Assembly: GCA_036377075.1 (NCBI GenBank)
Contig: DASUZB010000012.1
Location: forward strand, 1 to 64,000
Direction of reading: 5' to 3'
DNA: 64,000 bases
Source of the DNA: DASUZB01 sp036377075
Lineage (GTDB): Bacteria > Actinomycetota > CALGFH01
In this document: one piece after another, positions 41,630 to 49,444 of the stretch
Numbering within the stretch: position 1 is the first letter of the stretch
Layout: every line of letters starts with the position of its first letter
Program-made: the position numbers and the translations under genes
Notes under the pieces: generated by a model
Told to the model about the DNA's origin: nothing
Databases searched by the model: none
What the model saw: the letters and a program-made list of their open reading frames with translations, nothing else

Positions 41630-44600
41630 ATGACCCGTTGGATCGTCGGCTCCAGCCTGCGGGCCCGGCTGCTGGTCGTGCCGGTCGCCGCCGCCCTGCT
41701 GGTGGTCGGCTTCGTGCAGCTGCGCAGCATGCCGGTTGACGTGCTGCCGGAGTTCACCCCGCCGCTGGTGGAGATCCAGACCGAGGCGCTCGGGCTGTCG
41801 GCGGCCGAGGTGGAGCAGCTCGTCACCGTCCCGCTCGAGCAGGACCTGCTCAACGGCGTCGCCTGGCTCGACCAGATCCACTCCGAGTCGCTGCCGGGAC
41901 TGTCGCGCATCGAGCTGATCTTCGAGCCGGGCACCGACGTGCTCAAGGCGCGGCAGCTGGTGCAGGAGCGACTCATCCAGGCGCCCGGAGGCATCCCCAA
42001 CGTCTCCAAGGCGCCGATCGTGCTGCAGCCGCTCTCGTCCACCAGCCGGGTGATGACGGTCGGCTTCTCCTCCAAGGACCTCTCCCTGATCGACATGTCG
42101 GTGCTGGCCAGGTGGAAGATCAGGCCGCGCCTCATGGGCGTCCCCGGGGTCGCCAACGTCGCCATCTGGGGGCAGCGCGAGCGGCAGCTCCAGGTCCAGG
42201 TCGACCCGCAGAAGCTGCGCCAGCGCGGCGTCTCCCTCGACCAGGTCATCCAGACGACCGGCAACGCGCTGTGGGTGTCGCCGCTGAGCTTCGTCGAGGC
42301 GTCCACGCCGGGCACGGGCGGCTTCATCGACAGCCCCAGCCAGCGCCTCGGCATCCAGCACGTCTCGCCGATCATCACCGCCAAGGATCTGGCCCAGGTC
42401 ACCGTGGAAGACACCGGCGGCCGGCGGCTGCGCCTCACCGACGTGTCCAAGGTGGTCGAGGACCACCAGCCGCTGATCGGCGACGCGGTGGTCGGCGACG
42501 CGCCCAGCCTGATGATGGTGATCGAGAAGTTCCCCGGCGCCAACACCGTCGAGGTGACCCGCGGCGTCGAGCAGGCGCTGGACCAGCTCCGGCCCGGCCT
42601 GTCCGGCATCACCATCGACACCAGCCTGTACCGGCCGGCGAGCTTCATCGGCGTGGCCACCCACAACCTCGCCCTGGCGCTGGTCGTCGGCCTGGCGCTG
42701 GTGATCCTGTTGCTCGGCCTGTTCCTGTTCGACTGGCGCGCCGCGCTGATCAGCCTGGTGACCATCCCGCTCTCGCTGCTGACGGCCGTGCTCGTGCTGT
42801 ACCTGCGCGGCGCGACCTTCAACACGATGGTGCTCGCGGGCCTGGTGATCGCCCTCGGGGTGGTAGTGGACGACGCGATCGTCGACGTCGACAACATCAA
42901 GCGGCGGCTGCGGCAGCGCGGCCAAGCCTCCGCGGGCAACGAGGAATCGACCCTCGCCACCGTCATGCGCGCCTCGCTCGAGCTGCGCGGCCCGCTGGTC
43001 TTCGCCACGCTGATCATCCTGCTCGCCGCCGTGCCGCTGTTCTTCGTGCAGGGCGTCACCGGCTCGTTCGTGAAGCCGCTGGCCACCTCCTACCTCCTGG
43101 CCGTGCTCGCCTCCATGCTGGTGGCGCTGCTGGTCACGCCGGGGCTGGCGCTGCTGCTGCTCGGCGGCGCGCCGCTGCGGCAGCGCTCCTCGCCGCTGGC
43201 CCGCTGGCTGGAGCGCGGCCACACCGCGGCGCTCACGCGCCTGATCGCCAGGCCGCGCCTGGCCTTCGCCGGCGTCGCCGTGATCGCGCTCGCCGGGCTC
43301 GCGGTGCTCCCGCTGCTCGGCGGCCGCTCGATGCTGCCGCCGCTGCAGGACCGCGACCTGCTGATCAAGTGGCAGGGCGCGCCGGGCATGTCGCAGCCGG
43401 AGATGGACCGGATCACCGAGCGGGTCACCCGCGAGCTGCGAGGGACTCCCGGTGTTCGCAACGTCGGCGCGCTGGTCGGGCGCGCCATCGGCTCGGACCA
43501 GGCGGTCAACGTCAACTCCGGCCAGTTGTGGATCAGCATCGACCCCAAGGCCGACTACGGCAGGACGGTCGCGGCCGTCCGCCGGGTGGTCAACGGCTAC
43601 CCGGGGCTCACCCACGACCTGGCGACCTACCCGGAGGAACGCATCAGGCAGGTCCGCACCGGCACCAGCGACCCGCTGGTGGTCCGCGTCTACGGCGAGA
43701 ACCTGCAGGTGCTGCGCGGCAAGGCAGAGGAGGTGCGGCGCGCGATCGGCGGCGTCGACGGCGTGGTCTCGCCGCGCATCGACACCCAGGCGGTCGAGCC
43801 GACCGTGGAGGTCGAGGTCGACCTCGCCGCGGCGCAGCGCGAGGGCATCAAGCCGGGCGACGTCCGCCGGGCTGCGGCCGCGCTGCTGTCGGGCGTCACC
43901 GTCGGCAACCTGTTCGAGGAGTCGAAGGTGTTCGACGTGGTGGTGTGGGGCGAGCCCGCCACCCGCCACAGCCTGACCAGCATCCAGAACATGCTGATCG
44001 ACAAGCCCGGCGGCGGCTCTGTGCGCCTCGGGGACGTGGCCAGGGTGCACGTCACCCCCAACCAGACGGTCATCAGGCACGACGCCGTCTCGCGCTACCT
44101 CGACGTCACGGCCGGCGTCCGCGGGCGCTCGCTCGCCGCCGTGACCAACGACGTCGAGCGGCGCGTCCGTGGCATCAGCTTCCCGCTCGAGCACCACGCC
44201 GAGGTGCTCGGGGCGGCCGAGGCGCGGCGCGGCGCCCAGCAGCGGACGCTGAGCATCGCGCTCGCCGTCGCCGTGGCGGTCTTCCTGCTGCTGCAGGCGG
44301 CCTTCGGCAGCTGGCGCCTGGCGACGCTGGTCTTCGCCAGCCTGCCGCTCACCCTGGTGGGCGGCGTGCTGGCCGCGCTCGCGTTCACCGGTGAGATCAC
44401 CCCCCTCGGCTCGCTGGTCGGGCTGTTCGCGGTGCTGGGGATCGCCGTCCGCAACGCCGTGCTGCTCGTCAAGCACCTGCAGCGCCTGCACGCCGACGGG
44501 GAGCTCGGCCCGGACCTGGTCGTGCGCGGGGCGCGGGAACGGCTCGCGCCGACCGTGCTGACCGCGCTGATGGTCGGGCTGGCGGTGCTGCCGCTGCTGC

Positions 44601-44833
44601 TGTTCGGCGGCGTCCCCGGTCTCGAGGTGGTGCGCCCGCTGGCCGTGGTGATCCTCGGCGGCCTGCTCACCTCCACGCTGGTCGGAGTGCTGCTGCTGCC
44701 GCTTCTGTACCTGCGGTTCGCGCCGCGCGAGCAGCCGGTGGACCTGGAGGCGGAGCTGCAACTGAGCCCGGCCTCGATCGACGGGGGACGACCGAGCGCC
44801 GTTACGGCTCGGCCAGGCAAGGGGGAATCCTGA
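41630..44833 (+). CDS. RND efflux permease 1, heavy-metal (CzcA/CusA) type
   Basis: The 1067-residue permease has the full RND plan. TM1 is at about 12-30, and the first periplasmic half starts VDVLPEFTPPLVEIQTEALGLSAAEVEQ, a hallmark of the heavy-metal RND group. TM2-TM6 carry the TM4 motif LGVVVDDAIVDVDN with the proton-relay aspartates. The second periplasmic half and TM7-TM12 (GIAVRNAVLLVKH in TM10) follow. It is not split or truncated. Monoderm actinomycetes lack an outer membrane and TolC, so it probably moves its substrate across or out of the cytoplasmic membrane only. The start overlaps no gene; its stop overlaps the next start (TGATG). Metal substrate is a family-level guess. Confidence 0.92.
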   Translation: MTRWIVGSSLRARLLVVPVAAALLVVGFVQLRSMPVDVLPEFTPPLVEIQTEALGLSAAEVEQLVTVPLEQDLLNGVAWLDQIHSESLPGLSRIELIFEPGTDVLKARQLVQERLIQAPGGIPNVSKAPIVLQPLSSTSRVMTVGFSSKDLSLIDMSVLARWKIRPRLMGVPGVANVAIWGQRERQLQVQVDPQKLRQRGVSLDQVIQTTGNALWVSPLSFVEASTPGTGGFIDSPSQRLGIQHVSPIITAKDLAQVTVEDTGGRRLRLTDVSKVVEDHQPLIGDAVVGDAPSLMMVIEKFPGANTVEVTRGVEQALDQLRPGLSGITIDTSLYRPASFIGVATHNLALALVVGLALVILLLGLFLFDWRAALISLVTIPLSLLTAVLVLYLRGATFNTMVLAGLVIALGVVVDDAIVDVDNIKRRLRQRGQASAGNEESTLATVMRASLELRGPLVFATLIILLAAVPLFFVQGVTGSFVKPLATSYLLAVLASMLVALLVTPGLALLLLGGAPLRQRSSPLARWLERGHTAALTRLIARPRLAFAGVAVIALAGLAVLPLLGGRSMLPPLQDRDLLIKWQGAPGMSQPEMDRITERVTRELRGTPGVRNVGALVGRAIGSDQAVNVNSGQLWISIDPKADYGRTVAAVRRVVNGYPGLTHDLATYPEERIRQVRTGTSDPLVVRVYGENLQVLRGKAEEVRRAIGGVDGVVSPRIDTQAVEPTVEVEVDLAAAQREGIKPGDVRRAAAALLSGVTVGNLFEESKVFDVVVWGEPATRHSLTSIQNMLIDKPGGGSVRLGDVARVHVTPNQTVIRHDAVSRYLDVTAGVRGRSLAAVTNDVERRVRGISFPLEHHAEVLGAAEARRGAQQRTLSIALAVAVAVFLLLQAAFGSWRLATLVFASLPLTLVGGVLAALAFTGEITPLGSLVGLFAVLGIAVRNAVLLVKHLQRLHADGELGPDLVVRGARERLAPTVLTALMVGLAVLPLLLFGGVPGLEVVRPLAVVILGGLLTSTLVGVLLLPLLYLRFAPREQPVDLEAELQLSPASIDGGRPSAVTARPGKGES

Positions 44834-45312
44834 TGCGGCAGGAAAGGCGATGGAACCTCGTGGCGCTGCTGCTGGTCGCCGCGCTCATGGTGGGTGTCTC
44901 GGCGTGCTCGCGGAGCCAGGCGACCGAGGAGGAGGGCGGCTCGAGCGACGCCGTCAAGGTCGAGCCCGTCCAGGGGAGCGAGCTCAGCCGGGTGATCCTG
45001 ACCGAGCAGGCGGCCGGCCGGCTCGGCATCCAGACCGCCAAGGTGCGCGAGGAGCGGGTCGCCCCCGCCGGCGGCGGCAAGGCGGTCACGCGCAAGGTCA
45101 TCCCCTACGCGGCGGTGCTCTACGACGAGCAGGGCAGCACCTGGACGTTCACCAACCCCGACCCACTGACCTACCTGCGCCAGAAGATCGCCGTCGACTT
45201 CATCCAGGGTGGCGACGCGGTCCTCTCCGCCGGCCCCGCGGCCGGCGCGACGGTGGTGACGACCGGCTCCGCGGAGCTGCTCGGCGCCGAGCTCGGGGTC
45301 GGCGGCGAGTGA
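44833..45312 (+). CDS. Truncated membrane-fusion-like lipoprotein (mini-adaptor)
   Basis: The 159-residue precursor has a lipobox VSAC (cysteine 25). After an acidic linker it carries a segment typical of RND adaptor proteins, RVILTEQAAGRLGIQTAKV, and then VIPYAAVLYDEQGSTWTFTN, YLRQKIAVDFIQGGDAVLSAG and ATVVTTGSAELLGAELGV, the membrane-proximal domain of CusB/CzcB-like adaptors. The alpha-hairpin, barrel-sandwich (lipoyl) and most of the beta-barrel are absent. The frame is intact, so it looks like a purposely small adaptor and not a pseudogene. It starts inside the stop of RND permease 1 and precedes permease 2 by 49 bases. Confidence 0.8.
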   Translation: MRQERRWNLVALLLVAALMVGVSACSRSQATEEEGGSSDAVKVEPVQGSELSRVILTEQAAGRLGIQTAKVREERVAPAGGGKAVTRKVIPYAAVLYDEQGSTWTFTNPDPLTYLRQKIAVDFIQGGDAVLSAGPAAGATVVTTGSAELLGAELGVGGE

Positions 45313-45361
45313 GGCGGGCGCGGCAGGCAAGCCGCGGTGACTGCGTAGGAGACCTACAACC

Positions 45362-48300
45362 ATGATGCGATGGATCGTTGGGTCGAGCCTGAAGTTCCGC
45401 TACATCGTGGTCGCGCTGGCGGTCGCGATGATGAGCTTCGGCATCGTGCAGCTGCGCGACACCCCGGTCGACGTCTTCCCGGAGTTCGCGCCGCCGCGGG
45501 TGGAGATCCAGACGGCCTGCCTCGGGCTGACGGCGTCCGACGTGGAGCAGCTCGTCACCGTCCCGCTGGAGGACGCGTTCAACGGAGTGCCGGGCCTCGA
45601 CGACATGCGCTCCTCGTCGGTTCCCCAGCTTTCCTCGATCCAGCTGATCTTCAAGCTGGGGACCGACCTGCTGCGCGCACGGCAGCTCGTGCAGGAGCGC
45701 ATGGCAACGGTACTGCCCACACTGCCGACCTGGGCCGCTCCGCCGGTGATGTTGCAGCCCCTCTCGTCGACGTCCCGGGTGATGAAGATCGGGCTGTCGT
45801 CGAAGAGCCGCTCGCTCATCGAGATGTCGATGATCTCTTATTGGACGATCAGGGCGCGACTGCTGCGCGTCCCCGGCGTGGCCAACGTGCCGATCTGGGG
45901 CGAGCGCCTGCAGATGCTGCAGGTCCAGGTCGAGCCGGAGAAGCTGCGGGCGCACCACGTCACCCTCGACCAGGTGATGGAGACCACCGCGAACTCTGTC
46001 GACGTCGGCCTGCTGAAGTTCTCCAACGGGGCGGTGGTCGGCACCGGGGGCTTCGTGGAGACCCCCAGCCAGCGGCTCGGCGTCAGGCACATCCTGCCGA
46101 TCAGGACGCCGAAGGACCTGGCCTCGGTGACCATCGACGAGCGCAAGGGCAAGCCGCTGCGCCTCGGCGACGTGGCGCGGGTGGTGGAGGACCACCAGCC
46201 GCTGGTCGGCGACGCGGTCATCAACGACGGCCCCGGCCTCATGCTGATCGTCGAGAGGCTTCCCTGGGCCAACACCCTCGACGTGACCCGCGGGGTGGAG
46301 CAGGCGCTCAAGGAGCTGCAGCCCGGGCTGACCGGGATCGACGTCGATCCCACCATCTTCCGTCCGGCGAGCTTCATCGAGACGGCGCTCCACAACCTCA
46401 CCAACGCGCTGCTGCTCGGCTGCCTGTTCGTGATCCTGGTGCTGGCCCTGTTCCTGTTCGAGTGGCGTAGCGCCCTGATCAGCCTGGTGGCGATCCCGCT
46501 GTCCCTGGTGGCCGCCGGGTGGGTGCTGTACCTGCGAGGCGCCACCATCAACACGATGATCCTCGCTGGGCTGGTGATCGCCGTCGGGGTGGTGGTCGAC
46601 GACGCCATCATCGACATCGAGAACATCACGCGGCGATTGCGCCAGTACCGGCGCGAGGGCGTACAGAAGTCGACCGCGGCCGTGGTCCTCGAGGCCTCGC
46701 TCGAGGTGCGGGGCCCGATCATCTACGCGACGCTGATCATCGTGGTGGCCGCGGTACCCGTCTACTTCCTGCAAGGACTGACCGGTTCGTTCTTCCGGCC
46801 GCTAGCCCTGTCCTACGCGCTGGCGGTGCTCGCCTCCATGGTGGTCGCGCTGACCGTCACGCCGGCGCTGGCGCTGCTGCTGCTGCGCAAGGCACCGCTG
46901 GAGCGCCGCGAGTCACCGCTGGTCCGCTGGCTGCAGCGCGGCTACACCGCGCTGCTCGCCCGGGTCGTCCAGCGGCCGCGCTGGGCCTACGCCACCGTGG
47001 CGCTGTTCATCGCCGGCGGCGTGGCGGTGACCCCGCTGCTCGGGGAGTCGCTGTTCCCGCAGTTCAAGGAGCGGGACTTCCTGATGCACTGGATCTCCTA
47101 CCCGGGCACCTCCCGTCCGGAGGAGCATCGCATCGTCGCGGCGGGCAGCCGTGAGCTGCGGACCATCCCGGGGATCCGCAACTTCGGCTCCCACATCGGG
47201 CAGGCGATGCTCGGCGAGGAGATCGCCGGGGTCAACTTCGGCGAGAACTGGATCAGCGTCGATCCCAAGGCCGACTACGACAAGACGCTCGCGGCCCTGA
47301 ACGAGACCGTCGCCAGCTACCCCGGCCTCTACACCGACGTGCAGACCTACCTCAACGAGCGCATCAAGGAGGTGCTGACCGGCACCAGCGAGGCCATCGT
47401 GGTTCGCATCTCAGGCCCCAACCTGCAGGTGCTGCGCGACAAGGCCGCCGAGGTCGAGAAGATGCTCGGCACCATCGACGGGGTCACCGAGCAGCACGCC
47501 GACTTCGTGGTCGACGTCCCGCAGGTGGACGTCGAGGTGAACCTCGCCAAGGCCAGGCGCTACGGGCTCAAGCCCGGCGACGTGCGCCGGGCGGCTTCGA
47601 CGCTGGTGGCGGGTGAGGAGGTCGCCGACGTCTTCAGGGACGGCAAGGCCTACGACGTCCAGGTCTGGAGCACGCCCAAGACCCGCAACAGCGTGAGCGA
47701 CATCCGCAACCTGCCGATCGACACGCCCAACGGCGGCCAGATCCGCCTCGGCGACGTGGCCGAGGTGCGCGTCAAGCCGACCCCGAACCTGGTCGAGCGC
47801 GCCAACAACTCGCGCCGCCTCGACGTCGGCGCGAACGTCCGCGAGGGAAGCGACCTCGGCTCCGTGGCGCGCGAGGTGGACCGCCGCCTCAGGGAGGTCA
47901 GCTTCCCGCGCGGCTACGACTACCGGGTGCTGGGCGAGTACCAGGAGCGGCAGGCCGCGCAGAAGCGCCTGCTGATCTTCGCCGTCGGCGCGGCGCTCGG
48001 GGTCCTGCTGCTGCTGCAGCTGTGCTTCGGCAGCTTCCGCCTGGCGGCGCTGAACCTGCTGACCCTGCCGATGGCCCTGGTCGGTGGCGTGCTCGCCGCC
48101 TACCTGGGCGGCGGCATCATCTCGCTCGGCTCCCTGGTCGGGTTCTTCACCGTGATGGGGATCGCCGCCCGCAACGGCATCCTGATGATCAACCACTACC
48201 AGCACCTCGAGCGCCACGAGGGGGAGACCTTCGGGCCGGCGCTGGTCCTGCGCGGTGCCAGGGAGCGGCTCTCGCCGATCCTGATGACCGCGCTGGCGAC

Positions 48301-48517
48301 CGGGCTGGCGGTCGTGCCCCTGGTGATCGCGGGGTCGCTCCCCGGCCACGAGATCGAGCACCCGCTCGCGGTCGTGATCCTCGGCGGGCTGTTCACCTCG
48401 ACCCTGCTCAACCTGTTCGTCGTGCCCTCCCTGTACCTGCGCTTCGGCAAGCCGAGGAAGCAGCGGTGGGAGGGCGGCACCACCAAGTCACCCGCACCCG
48501 AGGGGAGCGCGTCATGA
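45362..48517 (+). CDS. RND efflux permease 2, heavy-metal (CzcA/CusA) type
   Basis: A 1051-residue paralogue of permease 1, similar over its whole length: MRWIVGSSLKFRYIVVALAV, VDVFPEFAPPRVEIQTACLGL, TM4 GVVVDDAIIDIENITRRL, TM10 GIAARNGILMINHYQH. The proteins differ in many periplasmic positions, so this is an old duplication and not a recent copy. AGGAGA lies before the start (ATG 45362; ATG 45365 possible). The stop overlaps the ATG of the following lipoprotein. Two different permeases in one operon recall MdtB/MdtC, which work as a mixed trimer, so a heteromeric pump is plausible. Confidence 0.92.
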   Translation: MMRWIVGSSLKFRYIVVALAVAMMSFGIVQLRDTPVDVFPEFAPPRVEIQTACLGLTASDVEQLVTVPLEDAFNGVPGLDDMRSSSVPQLSSIQLIFKLGTDLLRARQLVQERMATVLPTLPTWAAPPVMLQPLSSTSRVMKIGLSSKSRSLIEMSMISYWTIRARLLRVPGVANVPIWGERLQMLQVQVEPEKLRAHHVTLDQVMETTANSVDVGLLKFSNGAVVGTGGFVETPSQRLGVRHILPIRTPKDLASVTIDERKGKPLRLGDVARVVEDHQPLVGDAVINDGPGLMLIVERLPWANTLDVTRGVEQALKELQPGLTGIDVDPTIFRPASFIETALHNLTNALLLGCLFVILVLALFLFEWRSALISLVAIPLSLVAAGWVLYLRGATINTMILAGLVIAVGVVVDDAIIDIENITRRLRQYRREGVQKSTAAVVLEASLEVRGPIIYATLIIVVAAVPVYFLQGLTGSFFRPLALSYALAVLASMVVALTVTPALALLLLRKAPLERRESPLVRWLQRGYTALLARVVQRPRWAYATVALFIAGGVAVTPLLGESLFPQFKERDFLMHWISYPGTSRPEEHRIVAAGSRELRTIPGIRNFGSHIGQAMLGEEIAGVNFGENWISVDPKADYDKTLAALNETVASYPGLYTDVQTYLNERIKEVLTGTSEAIVVRISGPNLQVLRDKAAEVEKMLGTIDGVTEQHADFVVDVPQVDVEVNLAKARRYGLKPGDVRRAASTLVAGEEVADVFRDGKAYDVQVWSTPKTRNSVSDIRNLPIDTPNGGQIRLGDVAEVRVKPTPNLVERANNSRRLDVGANVREGSDLGSVAREVDRRLREVSFPRGYDYRVLGEYQERQAAQKRLLIFAVGAALGVLLLLQLCFGSFRLAALNLLTLPMALVGGVLAAYLGGGIISLGSLVGFFTVMGIAARNGILMINHYQHLERHEGETFGPALVLRGARERLSPILMTALATGLAVVPLVIAGSLPGHEIEHPLAVVILGGLFTSTLLNLFVVPSLYLRFGKPRKQRWEGGTTKSPAPEGSAS

Positions 48518-49434
48518 CCAGGATCGCCGGTCGGGTCCTCGCGCCGCTTGCGCTGGCGGCGCTGGTGCTCGCCGGCTGCGGCGGGAGCGTCAAGTACCAC
48601 GACAGTGGCTCGACACCGGCACCGGCGCAGCCCGCCAGGCAGGTCACCGAGAAGGACTACGACCCGGCCGCGTTCGCCGCCTCACCCAGGATCGACAACC
48701 GCTGGTTCCCGCTGGCGCCGGGGACGCAGCTTGTCTACACCGGGACCATCATCGCCGAGGGCAAGAAGGTCGAGCACCGGGTGGTGTTCACCGTCACCGA
48801 CCTGACCAAGGTGGTCGACGGGGTGCGCTCGATGGTCATGTTCGACCGCGACTACAACGGTGGCGTCCTGGCCGAGGCGGAGCTCGCCTTCCACGCGCAG
48901 GACAAGGCGGGCAACGTCTGGAACATGGGCGAGTACCCGGAGGAGTACGAGGGGGGAAAGTTCACCGAGGCGCCGGACACCTGGCTCACCGGGACGCAGA
49001 AGGCGAAGGCGGGCATCCTCATGCGGGTGGACCCGCGGACGGGCACGTCCAGCTACTCCCAGGGAGTGGCGCCGGCGATCGACTTCTCGGACGCGGCCAA
49101 GGTGTCGAAGACCGGCGTCAGGACCTGTGTGCCGACCGGCTGCTATGACAACGTCCTGGTGACCGACGAGTGGAACCCGGGCGAGCCGGACGCCCACCAG
49201 CTCAAGTTCTACGCGCCGGGGGTCGGCAACGTCCGGGTGGAGTTCTCGGGCGGCGAGGAGAAGGAGCACGAGACCCTGGTGCTCTCCAAGATCGTGCACC
49301 TCGACGAGGCCGCCATGGCGGAGATCCGGGCGCAGTCGTTGAAGCTCGACAAGCGTGCCTACACCGCGGCGAAGGCCGTGTACGCCGACACCCAGCCGGC
49401 CGAGCGGACCCTGCAGGCGGGCCAGTCCCCGTGA
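48514..49434 (+). CDS. Lipoprotein B, paralogue of the lipoprotein at 40429
   Basis: The 306-residue precursor has a textbook lipobox LAGC (cysteine 22). The mature domain shares landmarks with lipoprotein A: RIDNRWFPLAPGTQLVYTG, DLTKVVDGVRSMVMFDRD, FHAQDKAGNVWNMGEYPEEY, AKAGILMRVDPRTGTS and HQLKFYAPGVGNVRVEF. It has an extra helical tail of about 40 residues and a two-cysteine insertion (RTCVPTGCYDN). It overlaps the stop of RND permease 2 (ATGA), so it belongs to that operon, and it is convergent with the beta-helix gene 10 bases further on. Function unknown; probably anchored on the outer face of the membrane. Confidence 0.85.
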   Translation: MTRIAGRVLAPLALAALVLAGCGGSVKYHDSGSTPAPAQPARQVTEKDYDPAAFAASPRIDNRWFPLAPGTQLVYTGTIIAEGKKVEHRVVFTVTDLTKVVDGVRSMVMFDRDYNGGVLAEAELAFHAQDKAGNVWNMGEYPEEYEGGKFTEAPDTWLTGTQKAKAGILMRVDPRTGTSSYSQGVAPAIDFSDAAKVSKTGVRTCVPTGCYDNVLVTDEWNPGEPDAHQLKFYAPGVGNVRVEFSGGEEKEHETLVLSKIVHLDEAAMAEIRAQSLKLDKRAYTAAKAVYADTQPAERTLQAGQSP

Positions 49435-49444
49435 TACCGAGCGC

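Noticed and set aside
41558..46774. Long minus-strand frames opposite the RND genes
   Set aside because: Translations are His/Gln/Arg/Asp-rich and without homology. The plus-strand frames encode full RND permeases.
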